40,252 nucleotides of DNA from Clostridia bacterium (GCA_017456145.1 JAFTJZ010000032.1:1-40252), one strand, 5' to 3'; shown: positions 1 through 8,267, numbered from the stretch's first letter. Numbers and translations: made by a program. Notes: a model not told the origin generated them from the sequence alone.

Positions 1-135
1 ATTAGGGAATTTACCCCTCATTTTGCCTGCTTTTTCCTTCTTTTTTCATCTTTTGAATGTTGGATCGTTCCTTTTTTTCCTTATTTCTCATGCTTACTTC
101 CACTCCTTTCCTACTGTGGAACTTACTTTGAGAAT
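1..135. other. AT-rich intergenic start of window
   Basis: This is pyrimidine-rich, AT-rich sequence before the stop codon of the minus-strand glycosidase fragment. I see no convincing gene, terminator or promoter here. A 65-codon plus-strand frame runs through it, but it is hydrophobic low-complexity sequence with no ribosome-binding site. Confidence 0.4.
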
Positions 136-828
136 TTACGGAATACGATTCTTCGCAATTGGCAGAACGGCAGGATCGCAAGAAACCTCCTCCATCATGT
201 GCTCGGCATCGATCAGATAGACGTGTTCCGCGGCAAAATCACAGGTAAAGGCGGTGTCCTCACCGAGATTGACCACCATGAGTGCCTGTCTGTCACCCTC
301 TTGGTCACAAGCAGCAAGAGCAAGCAGCTTGGTGTCATTGCTCTCGCACGCGACCTCATTGCCAAGGGCGTACAGCTCACCGAATGCCTTGAAGGCATAA
401 TAGGTGCAAAGCGGCTTGTGATTCATCGGATTGAACAGACCGCCGTACATAGACGCTGCAATGCGGGCATCGTAATAGCAAAGAATGTCTATATTGGTCC
501 GCTGCATTTTGATCATCATGTTGGCTGCCTGCGCTGCCGCATAAGAGGTTCCACGATGCTCCAGCTGCGGCGCGTTGTTCCACTCGTTGAGCTGTGTTTC
601 AAGGCCCGCATAACCAAGCTCTGCCAAGCGCCTCTCCAGATATCTCTGCATGGCTGCCGCAGAGTCGGCACTGTCATAGCAGTGCCAGGAGAAAAAGTCG
701 ATCGGTGCGTTTTCCTTTTTGATATAAGCGAAAAATCCCTCAAAAAATCGAACAAATTCAACGTATTGCGGCGTTTCGCAGATGGGGTCGCTAATCATTC
801 GTCTAAAATCGCAGGAAATGCTGGACAA
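136..828 (-). pseudogene. GH39-like glycoside hydrolase, C-terminal fragment
   Basis: About 230 residues look like the C-terminal part of a family 39 glycoside hydrolase (beta-xylosidase-like, acting on plant glycans). Visible features are a DFFSWHCYDS segment and an NEWN segment, where the family places its catalytic nucleophile Glu. A small beta-sandwich-like tail (ALMVVNLGEDTAFTCDF) follows. Whole enzymes are about 450 to 550 residues, so the N-terminal half with the acid/base Glu is missing. The frame opens at 828 inside a ribbon-helix-helix gene on the other strand, with no ribosome-binding site, so that start is not real. Either the 5' part was deleted or the two halves were joined by a rearrangement or assembly join near 780-800. 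I am fairly sure of the family and sure of the truncation. Confidence 0.6.
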
Positions 829-952
829 ATTGCACGTAGTTGCCGACTACGAGGGCAGAAGTGCTAACAGCCAGATCTTAGTCCTCATCCGCGACCTGAT
901 CGAAAAATACGAAGAAAAGCACGGTGAGATCAAAACGGGAAAAAGAAATTGA
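782..952 (+). pseudogene. Arc-type ribbon-helix-helix DNA-binding protein, 5'-truncated
   Basis: A 56-codon frame reads MGSLIIRLKSQEMLDKL, then HVVADYEGRSANSQIL, and ends with VLIRDLIEKYEEKHGEI plus a Lys-rich tail. This matches the Arc/MetJ-like ribbon-helix-helix pattern: a beta-strand, a first helix, the turn EGRSANSQ, and a second helix. Members usually have several more residues in front of the IRLK strand. Here that part is replaced by sequence antisense to the glycosidase fragment, and no ribosome-binding site precedes the ATG. An intrinsic terminator follows at 962-990, as expected for the end of a real transcription unit. It probably once encoded a small transcriptional regulator. 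Confidence 0.5.
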
Positions 953-961
953 TCCGCACGC

Positions 962-990
962 AAAAAAGGCTGCCGCTTGCAGCCTTTTTT
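962..990 (+). terminator. Intrinsic terminator after the ribbon-helix-helix gene
   Basis: A run of A, a GGCTGC stem, the loop CGCTT, a GCAGCC stem and six T form a classic rho-independent terminator 10 bases after the stop codon. It is symmetrical, so it could also work on the minus strand. Confidence 0.85.
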
Positions 991-1010
991 GTTTGCTGCG
1001 CAAGAAATAC

Positions 1011-1039
1011 TTGCATTCCCTATAAAACTATGATATAAT
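1011..1039 (+). promoter_or_regulatory. Sigma-A-type promoter for trmK-nif3
   Basis: A TTGCAT -35 box at 1011-1016 and a perfect TATAAT -10 box at 1034-1039 are separated by 17 bases. They lie about 45 bases upstream of the trmK start. The same box pair and spacing recur upstream of asnS and of the SGNH lipoprotein gene. Confidence 0.8.
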
Positions 1040-1083
1040 ATAGTATTATATGTCGCGCACACGCGCACGCGAAAGGATGCACC

Positions 1084-1836
1084 ATGAAAGCTCCAACACC
1101 CAAACGCATTCCGCTCTCTCCTAAGAGTGGTCAAATGCCTCCCCTGCCCCGCCTTGATGCACGTCTCTGTGCCGCGCTGCCTTTTGTTCGCGGCGGCACG
1201 GTCGCCGACGTCGGCACCGATCACGCCTATCTGTCACTCATTTTGCTCAGAACGGGCGCGTGTCGCTTTGCCGTCGCCACCGACATTCATCTTCCCCCCG
1301 CTCATCGCGCCGCCGACACGCTCTCGCGCTACGGCATCGGGGACGGACAAGCCGCCGTTCTCTGCACCGACGGGTTGCGCGGCTGCGAGGATTATCGCCC
1401 CACCGATATTCTGATCTTCGGCATGGGCGGTGAGATGATCATTCACATTTTGCGGGACGCGCCGTGGGTGCGTGACCCGTCCGTGCGCCTCATTCTGCAG
1501 CCGATGACGCGGCAAGCCGAGCTGCGAGAATACCTCGCCGCAAACGGCTTTGGCATTGTGGATGAAAACGTCGTCAAAACCGACCGTCCCTACCAGATCA
1601 TCTGCGCCGAGTACGACGGGAATCTCCGCACGCTCTCCCCGATCGGTGCACTGCTGGGACAGATCAATCTTGACCGCCGCGACGCCATCATACTGGAGCT
1701 GGCAAAAAGACAGCTGGACATTCTCACCGTTGCCCGCCAAGGAAAACAAAAGGGCGCCGCCCCCGACACTGCCTGCGAGGACATACTGATCGCCGCCCTG
1801 ACCGATTATCTGAACCCTCCACAATCCGCTGATTAA
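1084..1836 (+). CDS. trmK: tRNA (adenine(22)-N1)-methyltransferase TrmK
   Basis: The 250-residue product is a class I SAM-dependent methyltransferase of the TrmK (YqfN) family, which methylates N1 of A22 in bacterial tRNAs. The Rossmann glycine motif is VADVGTDHAYL near residue 40. Further on are an acidic segment ending TDI, the family signature IFGMGGEMI near residue 115, and LILQPM, typical of TrmK. The ATG at 1084 follows an AAAGGA ribosome-binding site. The gene has its own promoter at 1011-1039 and precedes nif3 by 72 bases, the usual arrangement in Bacillota. Length is close to the family norm of about 230 to 240, with a short N-terminal extension. The call is secure at family level. 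Confidence 0.9.
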   Translation: MKAPTPKRIPLSPKSGQMPPLPRLDARLCAALPFVRGGTVADVGTDHAYLSLILLRTGACRFAVATDIHLPPAHRAADTLSRYGIGDGQAAVLCTDGLRGCEDYRPTDILIFGMGGEMIIHILRDAPWVRDPSVRLILQPMTRQAELREYLAANGFGIVDENVVKTDRPYQIICAEYDGNLRTLSPIGALLGQINLDRRDAIILELAKRQLDILTVARQGKQKGAAPDTACEDILIAALTDYLNPPQSAD

Positions 1837-1847
1837 AATTTCTGCAA

Positions 1848-1880
1848 GGCCGAAACTCTTTTTCATAAAGGTTTTCGGCC
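1848..1880 (+). other. Inverted repeat in the trmK-nif3 gap
   Basis: GGCCGAAA at 1848-1855 pairs with TTTCGGCC at 1873-1880 across a 17-base loop. There is no T tract, so it looks like an internal operon hairpin (mRNA processing or spacing) rather than a terminator. Confidence 0.45.
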
Positions 1881-1908
1881 GCTGAAGGCATCTGAAAGGA
1901 CACTAACC

Positions 1909-2697
1909 ATGACCACATCCGATCTCTACCGTGCACTGCGCGAAAAAATCCCTGCCGCAATGGCGTATGAATGGGACAATGACGGCGTGATGTGCCTCCC
2001 CGAGCCAAGCCGCCCCGCCCGTCGGGTGCTGCTGGTGCTGGACATCACTGACGAGGCCGTCGATCACGCCATCCGCAATAACTATGACCTCATCGTCTCG
2101 CATCACCCTCTGATCTTCAAGGGAATCAAGCACCTCACCACCGAGGACATCATCGCCCGCCGCTGCATCAAGCTGTGCCGCTACGGAATCACCGCCCTCT
2201 CCTTTCACACCGCGCTGGATGCCATGGACGGTGTCAACGACCGTCTTGCCGCCGCCCTTGGGCTGACCGATATTACTCCGTTTGGCGATCGGGCGTATCC
2301 CGTCGGGCGCCTCGGCTCACTCCCCGCCCCCATGCCCGCCGAAACGTTCGCTGCGCACGTCGCACAGACGCTGAACTGCACGGCTGTCACCGTGGGGAAT
2401 CCCGAGATCCCCGCATATCGCATTGCCGTGATCGGCGGCTCCGGGGAGGACGATATCCCCGCGGCCATTGCCGCAGGAGCCGATACCATGGTCACGGGCG
2501 AGGCCGGCTACCACGAAATGCTGGACGCCGCCGCTATGGGCTTTGATGTCATCACCGCCGGGCATTTCTTCACCGAGCAGTCCACGCTAGTGATGCTCAA
2601 AGAGCTGCTCGCCTCCATCGACCCCTCCATTCAGTCCGACGTTTATAACACCAACCGCATGCTGACGGTGGTGAGCGCAAGGGGCGTTGCCCTTTGA
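1909..2697 (+). CDS. Nif3-like dinuclear metal centre protein (YqfO family)
   Basis: The 262-residue protein belongs to the NIF3/YqfO family. Characteristic metal-binding segments are visible: YDLIVSHHPLIFKG near residue 60, SFHTALDAMDGVND near residue 98, and a C-terminal GHFFTEQSTL. These supply the His, Asp and Glu ligands of the two-metal site in solved family members. It lacks the extra central domain of longer homologues such as B. subtilis YqfO (about 370 residues). The cellular role is unsettled; GTP cyclohydrolase-like and metal-homeostasis roles have been proposed. It sits directly downstream of trmK and probably shares its transcript. The start has an AAAGGA site upstream. Confidence 0.9.
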   Translation: MTTSDLYRALREKIPAAMAYEWDNDGVMCLPEPSRPARRVLLVLDITDEAVDHAIRNNYDLIVSHHPLIFKGIKHLTTEDIIARRCIKLCRYGITALSFHTALDAMDGVNDRLAAALGLTDITPFGDRAYPVGRLGSLPAPMPAETFAAHVAQTLNCTAVTVGNPEIPAYRIAVIGGSGEDDIPAAIAAGADTMVTGEAGYHEMLDAAAMGFDVITAGHFFTEQSTLVMLKELLASIDPSIQSDVYNTNRMLTVVSARGVAL

Positions 2698-3160
2698 CCC
2701 CACCAAGAACTTTTTGAAAAAAGGTTCTTGGAATTCCAAAAACTTTTGGAAACTTTTCAGCATAATTCATAGCGTTTCTGTTCTGAATAAGCGGGCAGAA
2801 ACGTCCATGTGGAGCCCCTTCCCCACAAGTAAGCTTAAAAGCTTGTTTCGCGTAGGAACGGACAGCCCGAGACCTGTCCCTACAAGTCCAACGTAAAACA
2901 ACTATTCAGACGAGCAGGGCAACCCCTTTGCCCTGCAGATCAAATTCCCGGCTACACAGAGGGCCGCACCGCACAAACAATTTCGATCCCACACGTGCAG
3001 GCAACCGCCAGCGGGGGATCTACAAGGGGGGCTCCCCCTTGTACGCCTTTTCTTTCGCCTATTTCTTTGGGGCGTGCCAAAGAAATAGGCAATAAACCAA
3101 TTATAATTAGAAATCTATATTCGCACAAATTAAATCATCTCCCACGAAAGGAATACCACT
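2698..3160. repeat. Intergenic region with palindromic repeat elements
   Basis: These 463 bases hold no gene. They start with a hairpin pairing CCAAGAAC (2703-2710) with GTTCTTGG (2724-2731) and a TTCCAAAA/TTTTGGAA palindrome close behind. Both are versions of the elements at 32220-32700. Around 2850-2895 lies a GTAGGAAC...GTCCCTAC inverted repeat related to the element at 32763-32912. At 3021-3043 TACAAGGGGG pairs with CCCCCTTGTA over a 3-base loop. At 3057-3090 a perfect 14-bp stem (GCCTATTTCTTTGG and its complement) has a 6-base loop. The first hairpin may terminate trmK-nif3 transcription. Confidence 0.7.
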
Positions 3161-3832
3161 ATGACCTACGTTGTTTCCAACCTCCACGGTTGCTACGAAA
3201 AATTCAAAGAACTGCTCGAGGAAATCCGCTTCCGTGACCGCGACGTCATGTACCTGCTTGGCGATCTGGTCGACTACGGCGACCAGCCTATGGAGCTGAT
3301 TGCTGACATTTCCATGCGCTATAACATCTACCCCATCGCGGGCGAGCACGATTTTACCGCTGTCAAAATGCTCACCGGTATGGATAAGCTCCTCGCCGCA
3401 GGCGAGATGCCCGATGCCGAGTTTGCTGCCGAGCTGACCGACTGGGCAAACCACGGCGGCAAGGTGACGTTGGACGCCTACCGCACCTTGGACGACGACA
3501 TGAAAGAGGGCGTCATCGACTACCTGTGCGATATGGCCTTGTATGAGGAGGTCTCCGTCGGCGGTAAGGAGTATTTCCTGACCCACGCGGGCATCGCCGA
3601 TTTTGACCCCAATACTGACCCCGAAGATTACCAACCCGAGGATTTCACCACCGAGCCCGCCGATTTGGATGGGATCTACTTCCCCGACAAAACGCTGGTG
3701 GTCGGCCATGTCCCCGATCAGAGCGGCAAGATCCGCCGCGGCGAGAACGTCATCGCCATTGATTGCGGCGTTGCCTTCGGCGGCAGACTCGGTTGCTTGT
3801 GCCTGGAAACCGGAGAGGAATTTTATGTCTGA
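3161..3832 (+). CDS. Metallophosphoesterase-fold protein with altered metal-site motifs
   Basis: The 223-residue protein has the layout of the bacterial PPP-type phosphatases. Motif 1 is SNLHG (residues 6-10), motif 2 GDLVDYG (34-40), motif 3 GEHD (61-64), followed by a later THAG and a VGHV. Active enzymes have DxHG, GDxVDRG and GNH(E/D). Here the first metal ligand Asp is Asn7, the phosphate-binding Arg is Tyr39, and the Asn of GNH is Glu62. It is therefore a diverged, possibly inactive or differently specific, relative of serine/threonine or diadenosine tetraphosphatases. An AAAGGA site precedes the ATG. The stop lies 8 bases inside rlmD, so the two genes are translationally linked. Confidence 0.75.
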   Translation: MTYVVSNLHGCYEKFKELLEEIRFRDRDVMYLLGDLVDYGDQPMELIADISMRYNIYPIAGEHDFTAVKMLTGMDKLLAAGEMPDAEFAAELTDWANHGGKVTLDAYRTLDDDMKEGVIDYLCDMALYEEVSVGGKEYFLTHAGIADFDPNTDPEDYQPEDFTTEPADLDGIYFPDKTLVVGHVPDQSGKIRRGENVIAIDCGVAFGGRLGCLCLETGEEFYV

Positions 3833-5246
3833 TCGTAAAACCAAGGGTATGCACAGGTCGGCCGCTCCCATTCAAAAGAACGATATCGTCACACTGCGCA
3901 TTGAGGAGATCAACAACCTCGGCTGCGGCGTGGGTCACCTGCCCGACGGGCGGGTCATGTTCGTGCGCGGCACGGCAACGGGCGACGAATTGACGGCAAA
4001 GGTCATCAAGGTGGCCGGCAGTTATCTGGTCGGTCGCCCCGAGCACTATACGGCCGTCTCCCCCTACCGTACCGATGCCGATTGTCCCGCCTACCCTGCG
4101 TGCGGTGGCTGCGTCTATCGCCATATCACCTACGAGCATGAGCTTGCCATCAAGAAGAATTATGTAAAAAACGCCTTTTGTAAGGCAGGACTTCCCGATG
4201 TGGTCGTCGAAGACGTCCGCACGACAGGGCAAATCGTTTCCTATCGCAATAAAGCACAGTACCCTGTGGGGAACGGTGCAGACGGTATGATCGCCGGCTT
4301 TTACGCCGACCACACCCATCGCATCCTCCCTACCGATCACTGCGCCCTCCAGCCCCCCGTTTTTTCCGAAATCGTCCGCGCCGTCTGCGGTTTTTGCGAT
4401 CGTTACGGCATCCGCGCCTACGATGAGACAAACAGCACGGGGCTTTTGCGCCATATCTATCTGCGGCAGGGTACGCTCAGCGGGCAGGTGCTGCTCTGTC
4501 TTGTTATCTGCGGCGACACGCTGCCTCATGCGAATGCGCTGTGCGACGAGCTGACCGCTGCCTTCCCCGCTCTTGTCGGCATCCTGCTCAATCATAATCT
4601 GAAAAACACCAACGTCGTGCTGGGCGAACGCTACACACGGCTTTATGGAAAGGACACGCTGCGAGACACGCTCTGCACCTTGGAGTTTGATATCGCGCCC
4701 GCCGCCTTTTATCAGGTCAATCACGATGCCGCCGAGCTGCTCTACGGTATCGCCCGCGAGCGCGCCGCACTGACAGGCAAGGAAACGCTGCTCGATCTTT
4801 ACTGCGGCATCGGCACCATCGGCCTTTCCATGGCAGACGGCTGTGCACGCCTTGTCGGCATTGAAATTGTCCCCGAGGCGGTGGAAAACGCCAAGGAAAA
4901 TGCCCGCCGCAACGGCGCGGACAACGCACTCTTTTTCCGGGGCGACGTAGGGGACGACGGCGACGTCTCCTCCCTGCTCTCGCGGGCGGAGGCAGCACTC
5001 GGCACACTGGACGTTGACGTCGCCATCATTGACCCGCCCAGAAAAGGCACAACACCCGCGCTGATCGCCCTGCTCGCCCAGCGGCAGATCAACCGCGTGG
5101 TCTATGTCTCTTGCGACGTCGATACGCTGGCCCGCGACTGCGCGATCTTCCGCCAACACGGCTATGAAATCGGCACCGTTACTCCCGTCGATCTGTTCCC
5201 ACGAACGGGGCACGTTGAAAGTGTCGTTTGTCTCACGAGAAAATGA
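3825..5246 (+). CDS. rlmD: 23S rRNA (uracil-5-)-methyltransferase, RlmD/RumA type
   Basis: The 473-residue protein is a TrmA/RumA-family RNA methyltransferase that makes m5U in 23S rRNA. An N-terminal TRAM domain (LRIEEINNLGCGVGHL) is followed by the 4Fe-4S ligands in CPAYPACGGC, with a further Cys downstream. The C-terminal Rossmann domain has QVNHDAAELL, LYCGIGTIGLS, DPPRKG and VVYVSCD, which includes the catalytic Cys. I chose the ATG at 3825 because GGAGAGG precedes it and family homology starts there; the same frame is open further upstream to 3603. The start overlaps the phosphatase gene by 8 bases. The last codons (HVESVVCLTRK-stop) recur as degenerate copies downstream. The Gram-positive RlmCD type, which modifies two positions, is equally possible. 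Confidence 0.9.
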   Translation: MSDRKTKGMHRSAAPIQKNDIVTLRIEEINNLGCGVGHLPDGRVMFVRGTATGDELTAKVIKVAGSYLVGRPEHYTAVSPYRTDADCPAYPACGGCVYRHITYEHELAIKKNYVKNAFCKAGLPDVVVEDVRTTGQIVSYRNKAQYPVGNGADGMIAGFYADHTHRILPTDHCALQPPVFSEIVRAVCGFCDRYGIRAYDETNSTGLLRHIYLRQGTLSGQVLLCLVICGDTLPHANALCDELTAAFPALVGILLNHNLKNTNVVLGERYTRLYGKDTLRDTLCTLEFDIAPAAFYQVNHDAAELLYGIARERAALTGKETLLDLYCGIGTIGLSMADGCARLVGIEIVPEAVENAKENARRNGADNALFFRGDVGDDGDVSSLLSRAEAALGTLDVDVAIIDPPRKGTTPALIALLAQRQINRVVYVSCDVDTLARDCAIFRQHGYEIGTVTPVDLFPRTGHVESVVCLTRK

Positions 5247-5294
5247 GCAAAACTCAAAAATTCGTTTTACAGTAGTAATGGTTAACATATCGAA
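5211..5294 (+). repeat. rlmD tail and leader: parental copy of the cassette boundary repeat
   Basis: This is the genuine rlmD 3' end (5211-5246, encoding HVESVVCLTRK-stop) plus the leader 5244-5294. Positions 8041-8076 repeat the coding part with 34 of 36 bases identical. Positions 8199-8249 repeat the 51-bp leader with 47 of 51 identical. The helicase start lies 12 bases beyond this copy. Confidence 0.9.
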
Positions 5295-5306
5295 AGGAGT
5301 TGCTGT

Positions 5307-7934
5307 ATGAATAAATTTAAAAATATACAGTTTCGCGGAACGTTCCGCGATTATCAGCAGCGCGTGCTTGATAATGCTGATAAATATTTAAAAGACGGAA
5401 AAATCAATATCGTAGCAGCGCCGGGTAGTGGTAAGACAGTCCTTGGACTTGAGTTGATTCGACGTTTGGGTGCGCCTTGTATCGTTCTTTCTCCTACAAC
5501 GGCAATCCGTCAGCAGTGGGGCGAAAGATTCAAAAATTTATTTCTTGAAAATGAAGACGAATTTTCATCGTTTTTTTCCAATGATCTACACAAAATTAAG
5601 CTTCTCAACTCGGTAACTTATCAATCGTTATACACTGCTATTGAAAAGGTTTCGGTAAATGATGATGGAGATGTTGACTGTTCGGATATTGATATATTTG
5701 CTGAAATAAAAGCGTTTGGAATAAAAACCGTATGTCTTGACGAAGCTCACCATCTGAAAAACGAATGGCAAAAAGCACTTGAAAAATTCATTTCTTCGCT
5801 TGATAAAGACGTGAAAATCATTTCTCTCACAGCCACACCGCCGTATGATTCGGAAGGCGCGGAGTGGAGCAGATATATGAATATCTGCGGCGAGATTGAC
5901 GAAGAAATTTTCGTTTCGGAGCTTGTTGGGCAAAATACGCTCTGTCCACATCAGGACTACATATATTTTAACTACCCAACAGAATCCGAAATTGCAAGCT
6001 TTCAAAACTACAAAGAGTGTGCCGCTCTTGCCGTAGAAGAGCTTGGCAAGCTTGACCTGTTTGCACAGGTGTGTCAGACCTTAAATGCTGAAAAAAATTA
6101 CGAAGTATTATTTTCTGCCGTGAAGGAATATGTTGCGCTTGTCACTTTGCTCCGATATTATGGTTTTGAAATTGATAAAAAGCTAATTCGTGAATTGACC
6201 GCTAAAAGAGGTTTGCCTTTTTTTAAAATGCAGTATGCAGAAACGGCGATTCAATTTTTGCTTGACGGTGAGATAATTACTGATGAGCAAAAGGCAGAAA
6301 TCATTTCCATACTGAGGGATCATTCTGTTTATGAGAAAAAGATGGTAACGCTTGATCTAAACGAGCGTTTGAAAAGAACATTGGTTTCCTCTGTGGGAAA
6401 GCTTGAAAGCATAATGAGTATCGCCAAGAATGAGGTCGCTGCAATGGGTGACCGACTGCGCATGCTTGTTCTGACCGATTATATCAAAAAAGAAAATCTT
6501 TCAAAAATAGCATCGGCAGAGGAATTTAATTCCGTTAACATTGTCAGCATATTTGAAACGCTGCGCCGTGCAAATCTAAATGTGAATATCGGCGTGCTTT
6601 CGGGTACACTCGTTATCCTTCCAAAAGCCATTGACTTGTCTGATATAAAACACAAAAAAGAGGATATCCCAAATACCGATTACTGTACCGTTGAATTTTC
6701 AGGCGCGACCCATCGTAGCGTAGATTATGTCGGAAAACTGTTCGAGCGAGGTGAAATACAAATTCTCGTCGGAACAAAATCGTTACTTGGCGAAGGGTGG
6801 GACTCCCCTTGTATCAATTCGCTGATTCTTGCAAGTTTTGTCGGAAGTCTCGTTTTATCCAACCAAATGCGTGGACGTGCGATACGCATCAACAAAAGCG
6901 ATCCCGAAAAATCGTCTAACATATGGCATCTCGTTACTGTTGAGCCCGAATATTTGTTTAAGAATAAAACAACTGAAAGAATTTCAGCCTACATCAAAGA
7001 AGATTACAAAGAACTTACTTCGTACGACTATGTAATCTTAAAACGCCGTTTTGATTCATTTATGGGGCCAAATTACACAACGGGAACAATTGAAAGCGGA
7101 ATTGAACGAATTACCTTGATTCAGCCGCCCTTCGACAAAAACGGCATTGAGCGTATCAATGAGGAAATGTTAAAGCTATCTGCCAAACGCGTCGAAGTCA
7201 AAAGCAAATGGCACGGTGAAGTAGCAGACGGAAGCTTTGCCGTTGGCGTAGAAACCGATATTCCAAAAGAAGCGAAAGTCCCTGTATTCACCTTTTGGAA
7301 TTTTGCACTTAACTCTATTATAGTAGCGACAGAAATAGCTTTAATGCAACCGCTTGTGAGATTGATTTCAAATAATAATATTCCCTTGACCTTGGGAACG
7401 CTTGCAGTGATGGTGGGATTGTTTATTCTTTTGTACAACGGTATAAAAAAGATGGTGCTGCACTCCAATCCTGCTAATTCTATAAAAACTCTTGGCGTTG
7501 CGGTTTACAAAACTCTTTGCGAATGCGATTTGATATCACCGTCAGCCAAAGTGGAAACAACCGCTCATAGGCAACTATATTTTGTTGCGTTGCATTTGCG
7601 AAACGCCTCAATTCACGATCAAAATATTTTCAATACGGCTATGGCAGAAATGCTGTCGCCCATTGAAAACCCACGCTACATTCTGATTTCAAAAGCAAAA
7701 TTCAAGCGTTACAACTATGAGCTTTCCTTTGCTTGTCCTTTGATCATTGGCAAGAAGAAAGAATACGTAGAGGTGTTGGCAGAAAAATTAAAGAAGACAA
7801 CAGGCAATTTTGAACCTGTGTATACACATCGTGAGGACGGACGGAAGTTAATTCTTAAATGCAGAAAGCACTCGTATATAACCTTTAACGAAAAGGCAAT
7901 GGGAAAGAAATATAAAGTTTCTCACTTTGAGTGA
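5307..7934 (+). CDS. SF2 DEAH-type helicase with two C-terminal transmembrane helices
   Basis: The 875-residue protein begins with an SF2 helicase core. A Q-motif-like FRGTFRDYQQ is followed by Walker A AAPGSGKT (about 38-45), Walker B DEAHH (about 145), motif III TATP (about 175), GEGWDSP and motif VI QMRGRAIR (about 520). A long insert separates the two RecA lobes. Past the core, around residues 660-710, two hydrophobic helices are evident (NSIIVATEIALMQPLVRLI and TLGTLAVMVGLFILLYNGI), then a soluble tail of about 165 residues. A membrane-anchored helicase is uncommon and suggests a defence or envelope-linked nucleic-acid function; that is inference. An AAAGGAG site precedes the ATG. The gene is AT-rich compared with rlmD and is the first one behind the rlmD tail. 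Confidence 0.85.
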   Translation: MNKFKNIQFRGTFRDYQQRVLDNADKYLKDGKINIVAAPGSGKTVLGLELIRRLGAPCIVLSPTTAIRQQWGERFKNLFLENEDEFSSFFSNDLHKIKLLNSVTYQSLYTAIEKVSVNDDGDVDCSDIDIFAEIKAFGIKTVCLDEAHHLKNEWQKALEKFISSLDKDVKIISLTATPPYDSEGAEWSRYMNICGEIDEEIFVSELVGQNTLCPHQDYIYFNYPTESEIASFQNYKECAALAVEELGKLDLFAQVCQTLNAEKNYEVLFSAVKEYVALVTLLRYYGFEIDKKLIRELTAKRGLPFFKMQYAETAIQFLLDGEIITDEQKAEIISILRDHSVYEKKMVTLDLNERLKRTLVSSVGKLESIMSIAKNEVAAMGDRLRMLVLTDYIKKENLSKIASAEEFNSVNIVSIFETLRRANLNVNIGVLSGTLVILPKAIDLSDIKHKKEDIPNTDYCTVEFSGATHRSVDYVGKLFERGEIQILVGTKSLLGEGWDSPCINSLILASFVGSLVLSNQMRGRAIRINKSDPEKSSNIWHLVTVEPEYLFKNKTTERISAYIKEDYKELTSYDYVILKRRFDSFMGPNYTTGTIESGIERITLIQPPFDKNGIERINEEMLKLSAKRVEVKSKWHGEVADGSFAVGVETDIPKEAKVPVFTFWNFALNSIIVATEIALMQPLVRLISNNNIPLTLGTLAVMVGLFILLYNGIKKMVLHSNPANSIKTLGVAVYKTLCECDLISPSAKVETTAHRQLYFVALHLRNASIHDQNIFNTAMAEMLSPIENPRYILISKAKFKRYNYELSFACPLIIGKKKEYVEVLAEKLKKTTGNFEPVYTHREDGRKLILKCRKHSYITFNEKAMGKKYKVSHFE

Positions 7935-8267
7935 TCGTCAAAAATGGGGACAAATGTTACTTTCCACCCCAATAAAATATACCTTTTGCATTTACAACCC
8001 CCGTTTTTAGCAGGGTTTGAGACCTTTTGGAGTCTTGACCCACGTGGAAAGTGTCGTTTGTCTCACGCGAAAATGAGCCAAAATCGGCTTAAAATAGGTG
8101 AAAACGAGCCTTTTTGAGTGGTTTTTGAGGAAAATTTCAAAAAATCAGTGTTCAAAATCAAAAAAGCCCCAATTTTGCGTTGGGACAAATGTTACTTTTG
8201 AGCAAAACTCGAAAGTTCATTTTACAGCAGTAATGGTTAACATATCGAAGAAAAAGGAGCGATGGAT
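7935..8267. repeat. Cassette boundary behind the helicase: rlmD-tail copy plus leader copy
   Basis: No gene is seen in these 333 bases. In order they hold: GGGACAAATGTTACTTT at 7947-7963; a boundary repeat at 7971-8076 ending in codons for HVESVVCLTRK-stop; an AT-rich segment with an AAAATCGGCTT-like stretch; a second GGGACAAATGTTACTTT at 8182-8198; and a 51-bp leader at 8199-8249 that is 92 percent identical to the leader behind rlmD. The segment between the two 17-bp repeats may be an empty or decayed cassette. Confidence 0.85.

Noticed and set aside
199-867. A 222-codon plus-strand open frame
   Set aside because: It is antisense to the GH39 fragment, whose minus-strand translation carries recognisable family segments.
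3603-3824. Upstream extension of rlmD
   Set aside because: These codons lie inside the phosphatase gene and have no ribosome-binding site. The ATG at 3825 has GGAGAGG and starts the homology.
3750-5288. A 512-codon minus-strand open frame
   Set aside because: It is the shadow of rlmD, which has all its motifs on the plus strand.
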